A program made the position numbers and the translations under genes. This document shows positions 11,161 through 21,076 of a stretch of 64,000 nt of DNA, piece after piece. The notes under the pieces are model-generated. The model saw only the letters and a list, made by a program, of their open reading frames with translations, had not been told where the DNA came from and ran no database searches. Source of the stretch: Atriophallophorus winterbourni (lineage: Eukaryota; Platyhelminthes; Trematoda; Plagiorchiida; Microphallidae); the NCBI GenBank assembly GCA_013407085.1, contig JACCGJ010014077.1, positions 1-64,000 of the forward strand, read 5' to 3'. Numbering within the stretch: position 1 is the first letter of the stretch; each line of letters begins with the position of its first letter.

Positions 11161-11575
11161 ATCCATGCTGTACATGCACGATACACATGAAATTTGTGTT
11201 AGGTGAAACGCTTTTCACAATTGATTAATTACGATTATAGGCGAAACGTTGATCATCGTTTCATATTGGGAGCTATGAATGATATGGCACAACATTCACT
11301 GCAACTTGGCAAGAATGTTCCTCGGAAATATCGATTCGGAACTAAAACCTTGTCAAAGAGCTCGTTGGAAAACGTTCTTTTAGTATGGATTATTGGAAAC
11401 CTGAAGAGAACGGTTTGCTGCCAGAATAGATATATCGACAGGCCATCAACTTAGGTATCTTCCGATAAACATTTGAAAGATTATCTCTGGTAACCTTACC
11501 GAGGATAATGAACGTCTATCATCGCCCTACTATGGAGGATGCGTTGGACGTCTAGGCTACTGGCTGCGAAAATAT
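11161..11575. other. Unassigned sequence with an 83-codon frame
   Basis: A frame at 11203-11454 has no recognised domain and is disrupted in unit 2 by small deletions (near 32768 and 32821), so it is probably not a gene. Confidence 0.4.
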
Positions 11576-11990
11576 ATTGTTCTCTTTAATAAAACTTATC
11601 ACAGAGCAGCAAGTTTGTGATGGGTCTTCGCAATATTCCGGACAACGAAAGATTGTGACGTCTGGGTTTATGTGACTTTCCCTATAGGAGGATACGGTGC
11701 GTTATTATTCTGATCAATAGAATAGTGTCTACCAATAACATCCGTTAAGACACTTACTTGTGTGATGTCAAATTGACAAGCCGATATACCTTATTTCTTT
11801 ACGTCCCAAGTTCCCGATTGTCAGTTTTTGGTGATCATGCTACATTCCTTTATAATTCCCTATCTCAATATGTGGTGAACTCTCCTTGCCTGGCGATAAT
11901 TAACGCAAAATTAGACATCCGTCATGAGCCTTACATTTGATATGCTCTACTCGTTTTTTACAATTTTAACATCTTTATTTAAACTGATAA
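11576..11990 (+). pseudogene. CR1-like 3' relic (subfamily ending E-P-Y-I), unit 1
   Basis: Conceptual plus-strand translation gives L-Y-H-R-A-A-S-L-V-M-G-L-R-N-I-P, then a degraded G-L-C-D-F and R-R-I-R segment, and finally a frame (11758-11940) ending in E-P-Y-I. The younger minus-strand insertion at 33962-34406 encodes the same ending, so the two are the same CR1 subfamily at different ages. Also present in unit 2 at 33000-33425. Confidence 0.75.
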
Positions 11991-12969
11991 TTGCGAATTA
12001 AATATACCACGCGTTCTAAAAACAACAAAGTTCTACAATGTCGCTTGAACGAATGTTCCTTTAAATAAACGTGAAAAAAACATGTTGTTAATCGAATAAT
12101 TCTGGAAGTGGTTTGTTGTCTCCGGAACTAAATTCCAAACCGATTGTAGTGAATTGTAGTGAAAAAAACACTCCCACCAAAGTCTCTTTACAATTTATAA
12201 CATTCGAATACAGTTAGAAGATGCACACGCCAACCGCTACGTCTCTAAATTTACTCTACAAAGATTGAATGTGATAAAAGTTTAATCAACACACACCTTC
12301 TTGCCATGTCTTTGCACACGTAAAGAGTGAAAAGAGTATGAGAACAACACTTCTCATTTCAACCGTTTTGAATTATTACAAAAGTGATCGTTAAGAAATT
12401 CGGTTTTTATATAAATGATTTATGACGTCACCTATGAATTGAACCCGGGTGATCTAGCTTTTAGGAATGGCGTTGAGATACAAAGTTTTTGAAGTAACAA
12501 TAATTATGATAATTACAAATAAGTTAAATAATAAAGGCGTGATTGAGAAGTGTAGTTTATATATAATTCCATGCGTAAATTGTGAAAATAAAGCCGTCTG
12601 ACATAGGGTCACAAGTTATATGCAAGAGATAAACGCTAGATTCAGAAGCACCTCAACAGATGAATTAGACGATGCATCTGGAAAAACTTGTGAACAATAG
12701 AGCTTGTGGCATTTGAAATTATCATGACTTTTGATATGAACGGTTATTTGAAAAATGTGACTAAATGTATTGTATATCGTATTTTAAATGTATCATAAAT
12801 ATCTAATTCGTGAGTTTGCTATAAATATTACTCCAGATTTCGTACGGTTAACCATGCTAAATTTTCGTGACTTCTTTCAAATGACTTCGTTTACCTCAAA
12901 GGTTACTAGCGGAAGCTCTGTCCCTTTGAATGTGTTATTGCCTGTTTAAATTCCCACGAAATCTGATCA
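11991..12969. other. Intergenic, no gene recognised
   Basis: AT-rich. Position about 12553 (GAAGTGTAGTTTATA) is the undisturbed target site of the CR1 insertion found at 33962-34406 in unit 2. Confidence 0.5.
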
Positions 12970-13040
12970 TACTATTTCTATTGGTGAGTGTGAACAGCAG
13001 CAAACCGGTCGTGTAGTGTGCGTGATGGAATGCGTGCGAA
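12970..13040 (+). ncRNA. Decayed hammerhead motif, unit 1
   Basis: The sequence keeps GTGTGAACAGCAGC and AAACCGGTCGTGTAG but has lost the CTGATGA box (GGTGAGT instead) and the GAAA box reads CAAA. It is a clear relative of the repeats at 13330 and 16385, with no expected activity. Unit 2 equivalent 34826-34895. Confidence 0.5.
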
Positions 13041-13259
13041 TGTGTGTCTTCAAACAGCATTTTCTTTCATGACATCGACCTATGAATATCACAGCCAACG
13101 ATACTTCTCACCCGCTGTATGGCAATCATGAATGAGACGTTCTCAAAGACTTGACCATATTGCATCATACTGCCTTTCGTATAGTACCTTTAATGCTCAG
13201 AAAGAAGAACTTGGTAGAATACGGATGTATTGTTAAAATTGTTTAGCCTTAAAAGCTTA

Positions 13260-13560
13260 CTGAACATAAACAAAAAGGCTCATTTCCATGCATCTCCATC
13301 ACACAACTACACACGCCACAACACCGGTTTCGTGCTGTTTGCACTCATCAGGTAGGGACAGTAGTGTCATGGTCCGCATGCGTTTGAAACAGTGGAAGAA
13401 CGGTAAAAAAGTTGCATTTGTATGTCAATGTTTGATAAGTTTGGTACGACTAAACTCTTCAAATACATGAGCCCGCACTCAAGTGACATGGTTTAAGCCC
13501 ATGAACATGAACAAACAACTCATTGGCATGCATGTGTGAGGGATAGAAATGTATGTAAAT
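13260..13560 (-). mobile_element. Hammerhead-bearing retroposon copy with altered cleavage residue, unit 1
   Basis: The minus strand carries CTGATGA (13351-13345), a perfect GTGC-AAACA-GCAC helix II, GAAA (13331-13328) and the mini helix III ACCGGT. The core is the best preserved in the window, but the next residue, position 17, is G where natural hammerheads need A, C or U. Self-cleavage should therefore be lost. Unit 2 (35115-35415) has the same G. Helix I pairing CCCTAC with the downstream GU-rich strand is partly retained. Confidence 0.72.
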
Positions 13561-14259
13561 GTGCTATTTTAATTTTGTCTGATTAAAAATAATATTTTAG
13601 CGAGTTGAATTGATAATTTTGCCATCCTCTCGTCAAAATGCCGTGCGAACAATTTTTTAAACCCTTGAGGAAAAACATGTTAACATCACTAACCACAAAT
13701 TTTGCACACTAACATAGATTAAGTTAATGAATTCTTGTATAAAAATTAAAACGCTTCGTACGAAATTGAAGTCATATTATCATATTAAACTCAGAAAATA
13801 TAAAATAATGAACACTGCTTCAAAATTGTTTAACTCAGCTTTCAAGATAAGATGCAAGATATCGGAAGCGACATGTCATTTATGTGCAATTAATAACTGA
13901 AAATAATTATCCGGAACCTAAATTGAAAAACAATTACATGGAAGAATCAATCATTCATTGACACATTTTGAACACGTTCGATTTTATTCGCTCCGAATAC
14001 ACAATCAGTTGGATCATCATTATTATGAGAGCAAATCTATATTTGAGAATTGTCGTCACAACAATAAGTAGCTGTGCTCCCAGGCAGTAGAAACGTGTGA
14101 TTTTAATATTTCAATACTGACTGGGCGTGACTGCGTCGTTTGATGAAAGAACAACTTTCACATGTTTCTGTGACGTACAGAAATCTGATTCAATCCGTGT
14201 AAATCACGAAGTATCACTGTGGGAAATCATTCAACTAAAACTGACAAGTGCATGCGGAT
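13561..14259 (-). other. 3' flank of the Ly6 gene, duplicated elsewhere
   Basis: Downstream of the Ly6 gene in its direction of transcription. It is repeated within the unit at 7141-7610 and in inverted form at 50961-51547 and 56971-57110. The BEL element of the right half of the window landed inside that inverted copy. No coding potential. Confidence 0.6.
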
Positions 14260-14595
14260 CCTGATCTTACTCTTTCTACTTGATGGGTGCAAACGGCACG
14301 TAACCGCTCGTGGGGTGTATGATGGAAACGCATGCAAATGAGTATTTTTGTTCACGATCGTGTTTTTAACCCGACTACATGTTTTGGGCAAATATGATTG
14401 AACAGGTTGTATCAGCTTTACTCAACAGTAGCCTACAAGTTCATGCATAGTTTATGTTTTTTTTCAAACGCTTTAAAGGCATGCGGATCCTGATTATACT
14501 GTTCTTATCTGTTGAGGTCAAACAGCACGACACCGGTCGTGCTGTGTGTGTGAGATAAAAATATATGCGATCGAGCATTTTTCGGTATTTTATTT
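14260..14595 (+). repeat. Direct pair of decayed hammerhead repeats, unit 1
   Basis: Two copies about 220 bp apart in the same orientation, each starting GCATGCGGATCCTGAT. The first reads TTGATGG with GTAA, the second CTGTTGA with GACA, so both cores are mutated. The second keeps ACCGGTCGTG at the helix III/cleavage region. A head-to-tail pair is how Sm-alpha-type hammerheads with very short helix III usually work, so this may be the remnant of a dimeric transcript insertion. Unit 2 equivalent 36115-36450. Confidence 0.62.
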
Positions 14596-14655
14596 TCAAA
14601 CGAAATCAAATACAGAACTGTCAACTGTCATACTAATGGAAAAGTTACCCAATGA

Positions 14656-16191
14656 TCACTGGAATGTAATCACGTAAACCCAAATCAGCAGACTTGATCC
14701 GAACACATTTAAAACATCGTATGCGATGGTTGACGAGCCTCCAGGTTTGGTTGTTGTCGATTGCTCATCAGGTTTGTTGCATAAATCAGCGGAGTTACAA
14801 CATGTCGAAACGTACTTCGCAAGAAACGTTTCTTGAGTATTATTCGTGCAATCGGTAAAGCATCCTCTGTTAACTTGAGTTACCGTACCATTTATTAATT
14901 CTTTTGTTATCTGAAATTTGAACAAAACAGAATAAATTTTATATTTCCTGGCTAATTCCCAATAAGAGATCTGATGTAATGTTCGCTGAGTTTGAAATTT
15001 GTTTCAATCAAATCATGTAGCGCTGTTGTTAGGCAATACGGATTAATTTTCAAATGATACAGCAGATTTACAAAGCTCACATTTCACTGAGAATATTTTG
15101 AACTAATACGCAATATCTGACAATATCACAAATTGAGAAATTGCGTTATTCTTGTACTGGCAACTTTAAAAGCAATAAAATATTTACGTTTGGAATGGCA
15201 CGTGGATGTAATAAAGTTTCTGGTCACTAAATGTTAGTGATTTGATGCCTGCTTTCGTATAATTTTGATTTATAGGCAGCGCATTGTATGCATTGAAATA
15301 CCTCAATGATTAATAAATTATATATTGCATTCTTACAATCATATATATGGCAAATAAGGAGAACAAAACTTCATTTCAAAATTTTATCTATAGACTAGTT
15401 TTAACAAAAAACATAACTAGTTCTATACGAATTACACATAAACAGCAGAAAATATTCGCTGAAAAAATACCAATGATATTAAAGAGACAAATTCGTCCCT
15501 ACTTGTTCAACAAGCACTTCCTTGTGACAAAGGTATCGTGAGGCAAATGGAATAAATGACTTCCGATATGAAGACGGTCTTGATCGACGCTTTGACGAAG
15601 CTGGACTCATAAGCAGATCCTCATGCCGCGAATGGGAATTACCATGTGGAAAATGTTGTTTCTGAACTCTTTTAAGAAAATCCTCATAAGGAAAAGAGCC
15701 TGCACGTAATACGATCCTGATGCAACGTTTGAGCAACACAAAGTCTTTTGAAAGAAACGGCTGTGTACTCTCCCTCACCCAAAGTTGGCCTCCAGTGATT
15801 AATGACTACACGTCCTGCTGACACAGAAGTCATTTTGTATCCTGAGGACATGGATGAAACCATTGGAATACGTTAAGTCTTGGTGAAAAGCGATAAAAGC
15901 TACTAACTTAATATGACAGAAAACAAAATATATCGTTTAATTGTGTTTACCCTGCTGTACATCCGTTGATATTGCATGATTGTCAATCACATCATATATT
16001 TCAATAAACCAAAGTATCCGGATAATCCTCACAATTATTCACACGTTTTCTGCCTCTAGAACATTTTTATTTTCAAAGTTGTATAGTACAGATAGTTAAA
16101 CTTACAGAACAATAATTGCAACCACCCAACGTGCTTGTATCTTTGAAGACGGTCGGACAGTTGAGACAATTATAGCAACGAACCGAAACCG
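14656..16191 (-). CDS. Ly6/CD59-like GPI-anchored three-finger protein gene, unit 1 (exons 2 and 3)
   Basis: Two exons on the minus strand. Exon 2 is 16191-16106 (86 nt) between a pyrimidine-rich ...TTTTACAG acceptor and a GTAAGT donor. It encodes 28 residues starting after a split codon, with C-Y-N-C-L-N-C and C-N-Y-C. Exon 3 is 14910-14656, after a TTTCAG acceptor, in matching phase 0. It encodes C-F-T-D-C, then the Ly6 signature T-C-C-N-S-A-D-L-C-N, a Thr/Ser/Gly-rich linker and a hydrophobic tail that fits a GPI signal, then stop. Together there are 10 cysteines, as in three-finger (LU) domains. The signal-peptide exon was not found and should lie above 16191. In schistosomes such proteins sit on the tegument surface; homology to complement inhibitor CD59 does not prove that function. 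The intron (1195 bp) has an unexplained 99-codon minus-strand frame at 15479-15778. Confidence 0.88.
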
Positions 16192-16229
16192 CTGTAAAAC
16201 GAAAATGATAATGTTACTGAATTTACAAC

Positions 16230-16480
16230 TGTGGACCGTTGTTATATATAAACATGTGTTTGGACACATGTGGTTGAACAGGTTAGTCGTACCAGCCTTA
16301 TCCAACAGTGGCATGCAAGCGCTCCTAGTTTACCATTCCTCCACTGTTTCAAGCGCATGTGGATCCTGATCATACTGTCCCTGCCTGATGAGTTCAAACA
16401 GCACGAAAACTGTCGTGGAGTGTGTGATGGAAAATCATGCAAATGAATATTTTGTTTCATGGTAATGGCTCATATATATA
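16230..16480 (+). mobile_element. Hammerhead-bearing retroposon copy, unit 1
   Basis: Plus strand: CTGATGA at 16385-16391, helix II GTTC-AAACA-GCAC with one mismatch, GAAA at 16405-16408, then AACTGTC before GTGGAG. An extra A relative to the unit 2 copy lengthens helix III. It lies just upstream of Ly6 exon 2 on the opposite strand. The body includes GTGGTTGAACAGG and CAACAGTGGCATGCAAGCGC, the family signatures. Confidence 0.72.
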
Positions 16481-16489
16481 AATGGTTGC

Positions 16490-16920
16490 GTCGGCTGGGT
16501 ATCAAGCTTTTAACGTGTACTATAAGAGCGTCCATGAACTGAACGTCCAAGGCTGTCCGATCGAGTACGTTCCAGTCTTCAAATACCTCTGTTCAAGTAT
16601 GTTGCCCAATGGTCCGGCGAAAATGAAGCTAGCTTAAGGCAATCGAACACAAGTAGCATTTAACTTGACGTGATCTGGGACTTACCAGCTTTCGATAAAG
16701 TTTGCACTCTATACAAGCCTCGTCGTCAGATACGTTTAAGGTCACGTTATCGGTCATCGTTACTATGTTGCGAGATAAAGTCGATACACTTGGCAACAAT
16801 AACTGAATGCAAATGTTTCAATAGATCTTTTGATATCTGATCGAAGCTGCATTAATGATGCGATTATTTTGTGTGATAGTGCCGAAATGCCACAAACGCG
16901 ATTAGGCCGTAATTAAATGT
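16490..16920 (+). pseudogene. RTE-like RT C-terminal relic, unit 1
   Basis: The plus-strand frame reads V-Q-G-C-P-I-E-Y-V-P-V-F-K-Y-L followed by S-S-M-L-P-N-G, typical of the region after the catalytic motif in RTE-like non-LTR reverse transcriptases. Degraded downstream sequence ends in a Q-T-R-L-G-R-N stretch (near 16910). Stops and frameshifts make it dead. Unit 2 (38345-38785) keeps an 81-codon frame through the second half. Confidence 0.65.
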
Positions 16921-17763
16921 ATATATCTATCCGAATAGAAAATATTCTCGTCCTTACCACGGTTTACCCGAGGGTCACGCGAAAACCGCAATGAATCCAC
17001 CCAATCTCGGTCCTACGTGTGAAGCGTTTTGTAGTTTTATTCATCATTGGCACAATTGATTTTTGAACCGTCACTATTACTGGTTAATCACATAAATACG
17101 TTACGAAAACGCAAACGTTGGCTGGACCATGAAAATTCTATTACGTTTGTGCATCATCCAAATTGTCATTTATAACAAGAAATATTGATCATTGGCGAAA
17201 TTTACAAGCTAAGCTAAAACCCATCAAACTAGACAATAATTAAAATCTGAAATTCGAGTAAATTTATATATGTTACTTGAGAATAGCAAACACCTTTTTC
17301 ATGTTTCAATTAAATGTTCTGATAAAATTGGTGTGTAATTTATGAAATGTGTAAATATGTATTTTGTTGATGTTGTTGTTATTAGCCCCCCCTTCGATCG
17401 ATATCGATCATGATGTATGTCATCAGCGCGTATTGACTTAATGCTCTGTAGTTTTTAGAATGAATAAACAATCCCATTCGGGAAGAACAATCTCTTCCAC
17501 AGCGCTCGCAATGATAGGCAGAACTCGGTCAATCAGCGTCCGTTGCACGCCGGCGGCGTGATCTGCTTTCAGCTGTTTCTGCTCCTCCCCAGCTCGGAAT
17601 GACGCTTTACACAGTTCCTCAAAATTGTGCGGTCAACAGCAAGTTCTTCGCAACTTGTAAAGTTAACGCCGAGAGCTTTCTTATCTCGTTTCTTCGCAAC
17701 TCAAGAGATTTCCTAGCGCTTTTGCAAAAGTCATTGTACCGCAAATGCGCTCAACCCAACGTC
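16921..17763. other. Intergenic, possible unassigned repeat
   Basis: No recognised gene. The part near 17380-17780 is richer in GC (GCACGCCGGCGGCG near 17546) and differs between units by a roughly 60-bp segment present only in unit 2 (about 39555-39615). A 99-codon plus-strand frame there in unit 2 is interrupted in unit 1. Confidence 0.4.
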
Positions 17764-18890
17764 TAGGGCTTGAAACCGGTTTTATAAAACTGATTAAAAC
17801 CGATTTTTGTTCAATGATCATCAAAACTAAAATCGATTAATAAAAAATGGGGTTTGATTATTTGTAATTTTTGTATTTGTCATATTTGTTGTTTTAATAT
17901 TTGTCGTTTTAATATTTTACTTTTTATATCTGCCTTTTGATTTTGAATTCTCTTAGGTGAGTCAATTTAAGATTTACAGGGGTTGATTTAAGATAGAACT
18001 ACATCTGCTATTTATTTTTAAATATTAATATTCTCTTTGTTGATATGACAGCTTTCATGATTTTTATGTATGATAACTTTTATAGTTTTCCCTTTTACTT
18101 TTTCTCCATCACATATTGAAAAGGAAATCAAATATGTGGAAATTTTATGTTCAGAATAACAAAGATGAAGTTCAATGCACAAAGTGTCAGAAGACCATGA
18201 AATTTTCTGGAAGATAAGCCACATCTTTGATTTTGCATTTAAAGAAACTTCCTGAAAGCAAATTATAACATGATACGAATCAACCTCTTTTGAAAATAGC
18301 AAGAACGTTAAACAAACTATTTAATTAAGAAATCTATGGAAGAATATATTTCAAAACTTGCCATCTTGGATGGATTATCTTCTAACTCAATCGCTAAAAG
18401 CAATTGTATACTGACAAGCCTTATTCTTCATTGACATTAGATGCATATACAAGTCTCTATGTATGTATGTCTCTATGAAGAAATTGATAAAAGAGACTGA
18501 AATAGACACAGGTGAATTTGAAATCTCCAAAGAATTGAAATATTTTGAAGCAAATTCAAATATAACCAAAAGCCCTGAGAGAAATAATAGAGCATTGCTT
18601 GCAATCAGGGCAACTAGCATCCAGTCAAAAAGAACTTTTGCAACTACAGGATTATTCAACACAACAATTAGAACAAATCTGCTCGGTAAAACGTTCAATG
18701 CATTGTGTTTATTAAAAGATTGTTTCCCAAAAAATGTGGATCATCCATCAAGTTAACAATTTTGAGTAGATTTGTAAAAGATTGAGAAGATCAAGGTTGT
18801 TTTGCTGACAATAAATAGTACTTGTATACATAATTGTGTCTCCTTTGGATTTAAGTTCTTAAAACTTTTGAAAACCGGTTTTCAACTGGT
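17764..18890 (+). mobile_element. Internally deleted hAT transposon with BED finger and hATC remnant, unit 1
   Basis: Near 18131 a plus-strand frame reads W-K-F-Y-V, then C-T-K-C and a later H-L-K, a BED zinc finger as found at the N terminus of hAT transposases, broken by a stop. At 18463-18756 a 97-codon frame has E-L-K-Y-F and then S-I-Q-S-K-R-T-F-A-T-T-G-L-F, which matches the hAT C-terminal dimerisation domain (normally S-x-x-S-E-R-x-F-S-x-x-G). The several hundred residues in between, including the catalytic core, are absent. Flanking GAAACCGGTTTT (17772) and GAAAACCGGTTTTC (18870) are candidate terminal inverted repeats. Same structure in unit 2. Confidence 0.8.
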
Positions 18891-19391
18891 TTGACGCATA
18901 ATGGGATCTTGATTATTGACCGACACGATTGATATATGGGGATCATTAACGCATGAGTTGTTCTAATCATGTTGATAGACAACTCATTCTTGGAAAGATA
19001 CATTATATTATAATTTCGGCATCAATAGTATCATTGGAAGAAAGCACAATGTATCTTCCACAGTGTTGTTTTATCAACATCCACAATGTGTGTATAAACA
19101 GAAAACCACAGGGTGATACTGATTTGAACACTAAAAACGCTGAGAGAAGAATAATTAACTTTTGTTGCAGATATTTAACTAACGCGATCAAAATTATGTT
19201 TAATCTGGTAAATAAAGTATGAAATTAATCCGCTAGATTTCACACAAGTGAAGTGATCAAGGTTTGAATTTCGAGCACATGAAATTGTTTGATCAATTGA
19301 TACGCAAACGCCTCGTGCTTACGTCTATACAAGCCTTTGTTTTAAAAATTTCCTGGATTATAAGAAAGACTGTATATGATCAGGATCTTCG
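18891..19391. other. Intergenic, no gene recognised
   Basis: AT-rich, shared with unit 2. A hydrophobic minus-strand stretch near 19110-19190 was considered as a signal-peptide exon and not accepted. Confidence 0.45.
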
Positions 19392-19753
19392 TACCACAAG
19401 GTGGTGGCGGGGCCTTCAAATCGGCCGTGCATACAATTAATTTCTCCAAGGGTAAAATGCATCAAATATTTTCGGATCAACTGAGGTCAAATTTGGACGT
19501 GCACTTTCGAACGAAGTACGAGATACCGGGACTTGCAGTGAAACGTTTGACCCAAAAACTTTTGCTGGTAAACTGGATCGTATGTCAATCAATTAAGACG
19601 GACAAGAAAAATCGTTCAGTCGAAAAATTGTAACTCGATGTCGGGACATGTTTATCATTTTTTTAAATATGGTGAAATTATTGTAACAGCTGAAAATTCA
19701 TGTGTACGAATAAAGTCAATTTCTTCTTCTTCTCTTCTTCTTCTTCTTTACCA
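19392..19753 (+). mobile_element. Unit 1-specific insertion ending in (CTT)n
   Basis: Absent from unit 2, where CTTCGTGCCATATAAC runs straight through (near 41232). TACCA borders both sides (19392-19396 and 19749-19753), consistent with a target duplication. An 85-codon frame (19376-19633) covers most of it with no recognised domain. The sequence ends with AATAAAGTCAATTT followed by CTT repeats, which suggests a retroposed 3' end. Family unknown. Confidence 0.68.
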
Positions 19754-20127
19754 TATAACTTCGGACTTCCGAGAATAGTTCGAATGCATGTCGTGAAATA
19801 CGTTTGCAATTTTGCGATTCCAAAATTGTATTTAGGAGTTTATTCGGAGTATAACTTTGTTTACATTCTAACCGCTGTGATGCAAATGTGTACAACACTT
19901 TATACAATGTACCATCATACTATTGATGCCAGAAAAACCTCATTGCTTACGGTTATTGATTAGAAACAGAGCTGATAATTCCGATCAATGGCATGATGTC
20001 AAAAGGGTCAGGATTTATGAGCAAATAATATCACTCACCAGGTTGTAGTATAATCAATTCGCAACAAAAGAGAAAGATTATTAATTCGGTATTCATAGCG
20101 AAACTGAATCTATTGAAGGTTATTAGC
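19754..20127. other. Intergenic, no gene recognised
   Basis: Shared with unit 2 (41232-41601). Nothing gene-like. Confidence 0.45.
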
Positions 20128-21076
20128 CCCTTTAGCGACCAACTTTTTTGCTGATTGAAAAAAAAATATTTTTGTAAATTTTTACACTGAAATTATAACT
20201 ATAGGGCATAATTATACATATAAATACTTAAAAGTTTAATTCCGAAGGAAAATTTATAAGAGGACCGTACGGTCCACTTGGACCTGAGACAGCTTAAACA
20301 AAAGAAGTCCATACGGTCCTATTAGACTTGAGGGAAAATTTCATGCAAATTAGTGATAAATATTTCCTTTCTTTGTGTAATATTCTTCAAAATAAAACAT
20401 GATTGTGCAATATAAAAATCAAATTTACAACTAGAACCAAATTTATTTGAGTTTTTATATTCAAATGATCATGTTATACTACTTGGCTATGCAACAATCA
20501 AAGACTCTAAATAATGTGTTTGAAATACAAATAATTCCATTGTTATGTTGTTTTGAAATAATGAATATCATTGGAAATATTAATATCTGGTTAGACAATT
20601 AATTTGGTGATAATAAATAGTAATATTCGGAAAACGAATCATCAAGACCAACTAGACCATACAGTCCTCTTTTACTTGTGCCTTTCCCAAGACCAAGAGG
20701 ACCGTATGGTCCTCTTTACAAAATATAATGTAAATATCTTGATAAAAACCAAAACGTCATTCTAAAGACTTCATGTTTCAACTCAAATACTCATCTTTCA
20801 CCAATGAATTATTTAGAGACAAATCTCACCTGGTGTATGTGCCATTTTAGTTACAAAAATGAACTTTTAAGGAGAACAGAACAGTACGTCTATAGCTCGC
20901 AAAGACCTTCTGCATACTGATGGAATGACGCACACTGAGAGCCAGACAGTATAAGAACGATGCTTCGACATGTCTGGACTCGTTCAAACATCGCAGCAAC
21001 CGAATATTGTTCACTGTGCAATTATTAGAACAGTTATCCAAAAGAGGACCGTATGGTCCTTTTGGTCGCTAAAGGG
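20128..21076. mobile_element. piggyBac-like MITE with palindromic subterminal repeats, unit 1 only
   Basis: A 949-bp insertion missing from unit 2, where GATTATTAAATTGATTA is uninterrupted. It is bounded by perfect 15-bp terminal inverted repeats CCCTTTAGCGACCAA (20128-20142 and 21062-21076). The flanks TTAG and TGAA could be mutated copies of the TTAA target of piggyBac elements, and the empty site contains TTAA. Five copies of a palindrome close to AGGACCGTAYGGTCCT lie inside (near 20262, 20309, 20651, 20700 and 21043), two of them close to the ends. No transposase frame is visible, so it would be mobilised in trans. Confidence 0.8.

Noticed and set aside
14764..14771. CTGATGAG on the minus strand inside Ly6 exon 3
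   Set aside because: It encodes P-D-E in the linker and has no GAAA box or helices around it.
18387..18698. 103-codon hydrophobic minus-strand frame
   Set aside because: It is the antisense of the hATC-coding frame of the hAT relic. The hydrophobicity is a by-product.
19003..19191. Minus-strand frame with a hydrophobic start, possible Ly6 signal-peptide exon
   Set aside because: It begins with TTG, not ATG, no in-frame ATG lies just upstream in either unit, and no donor site in the needed phase follows the hydrophobic part.
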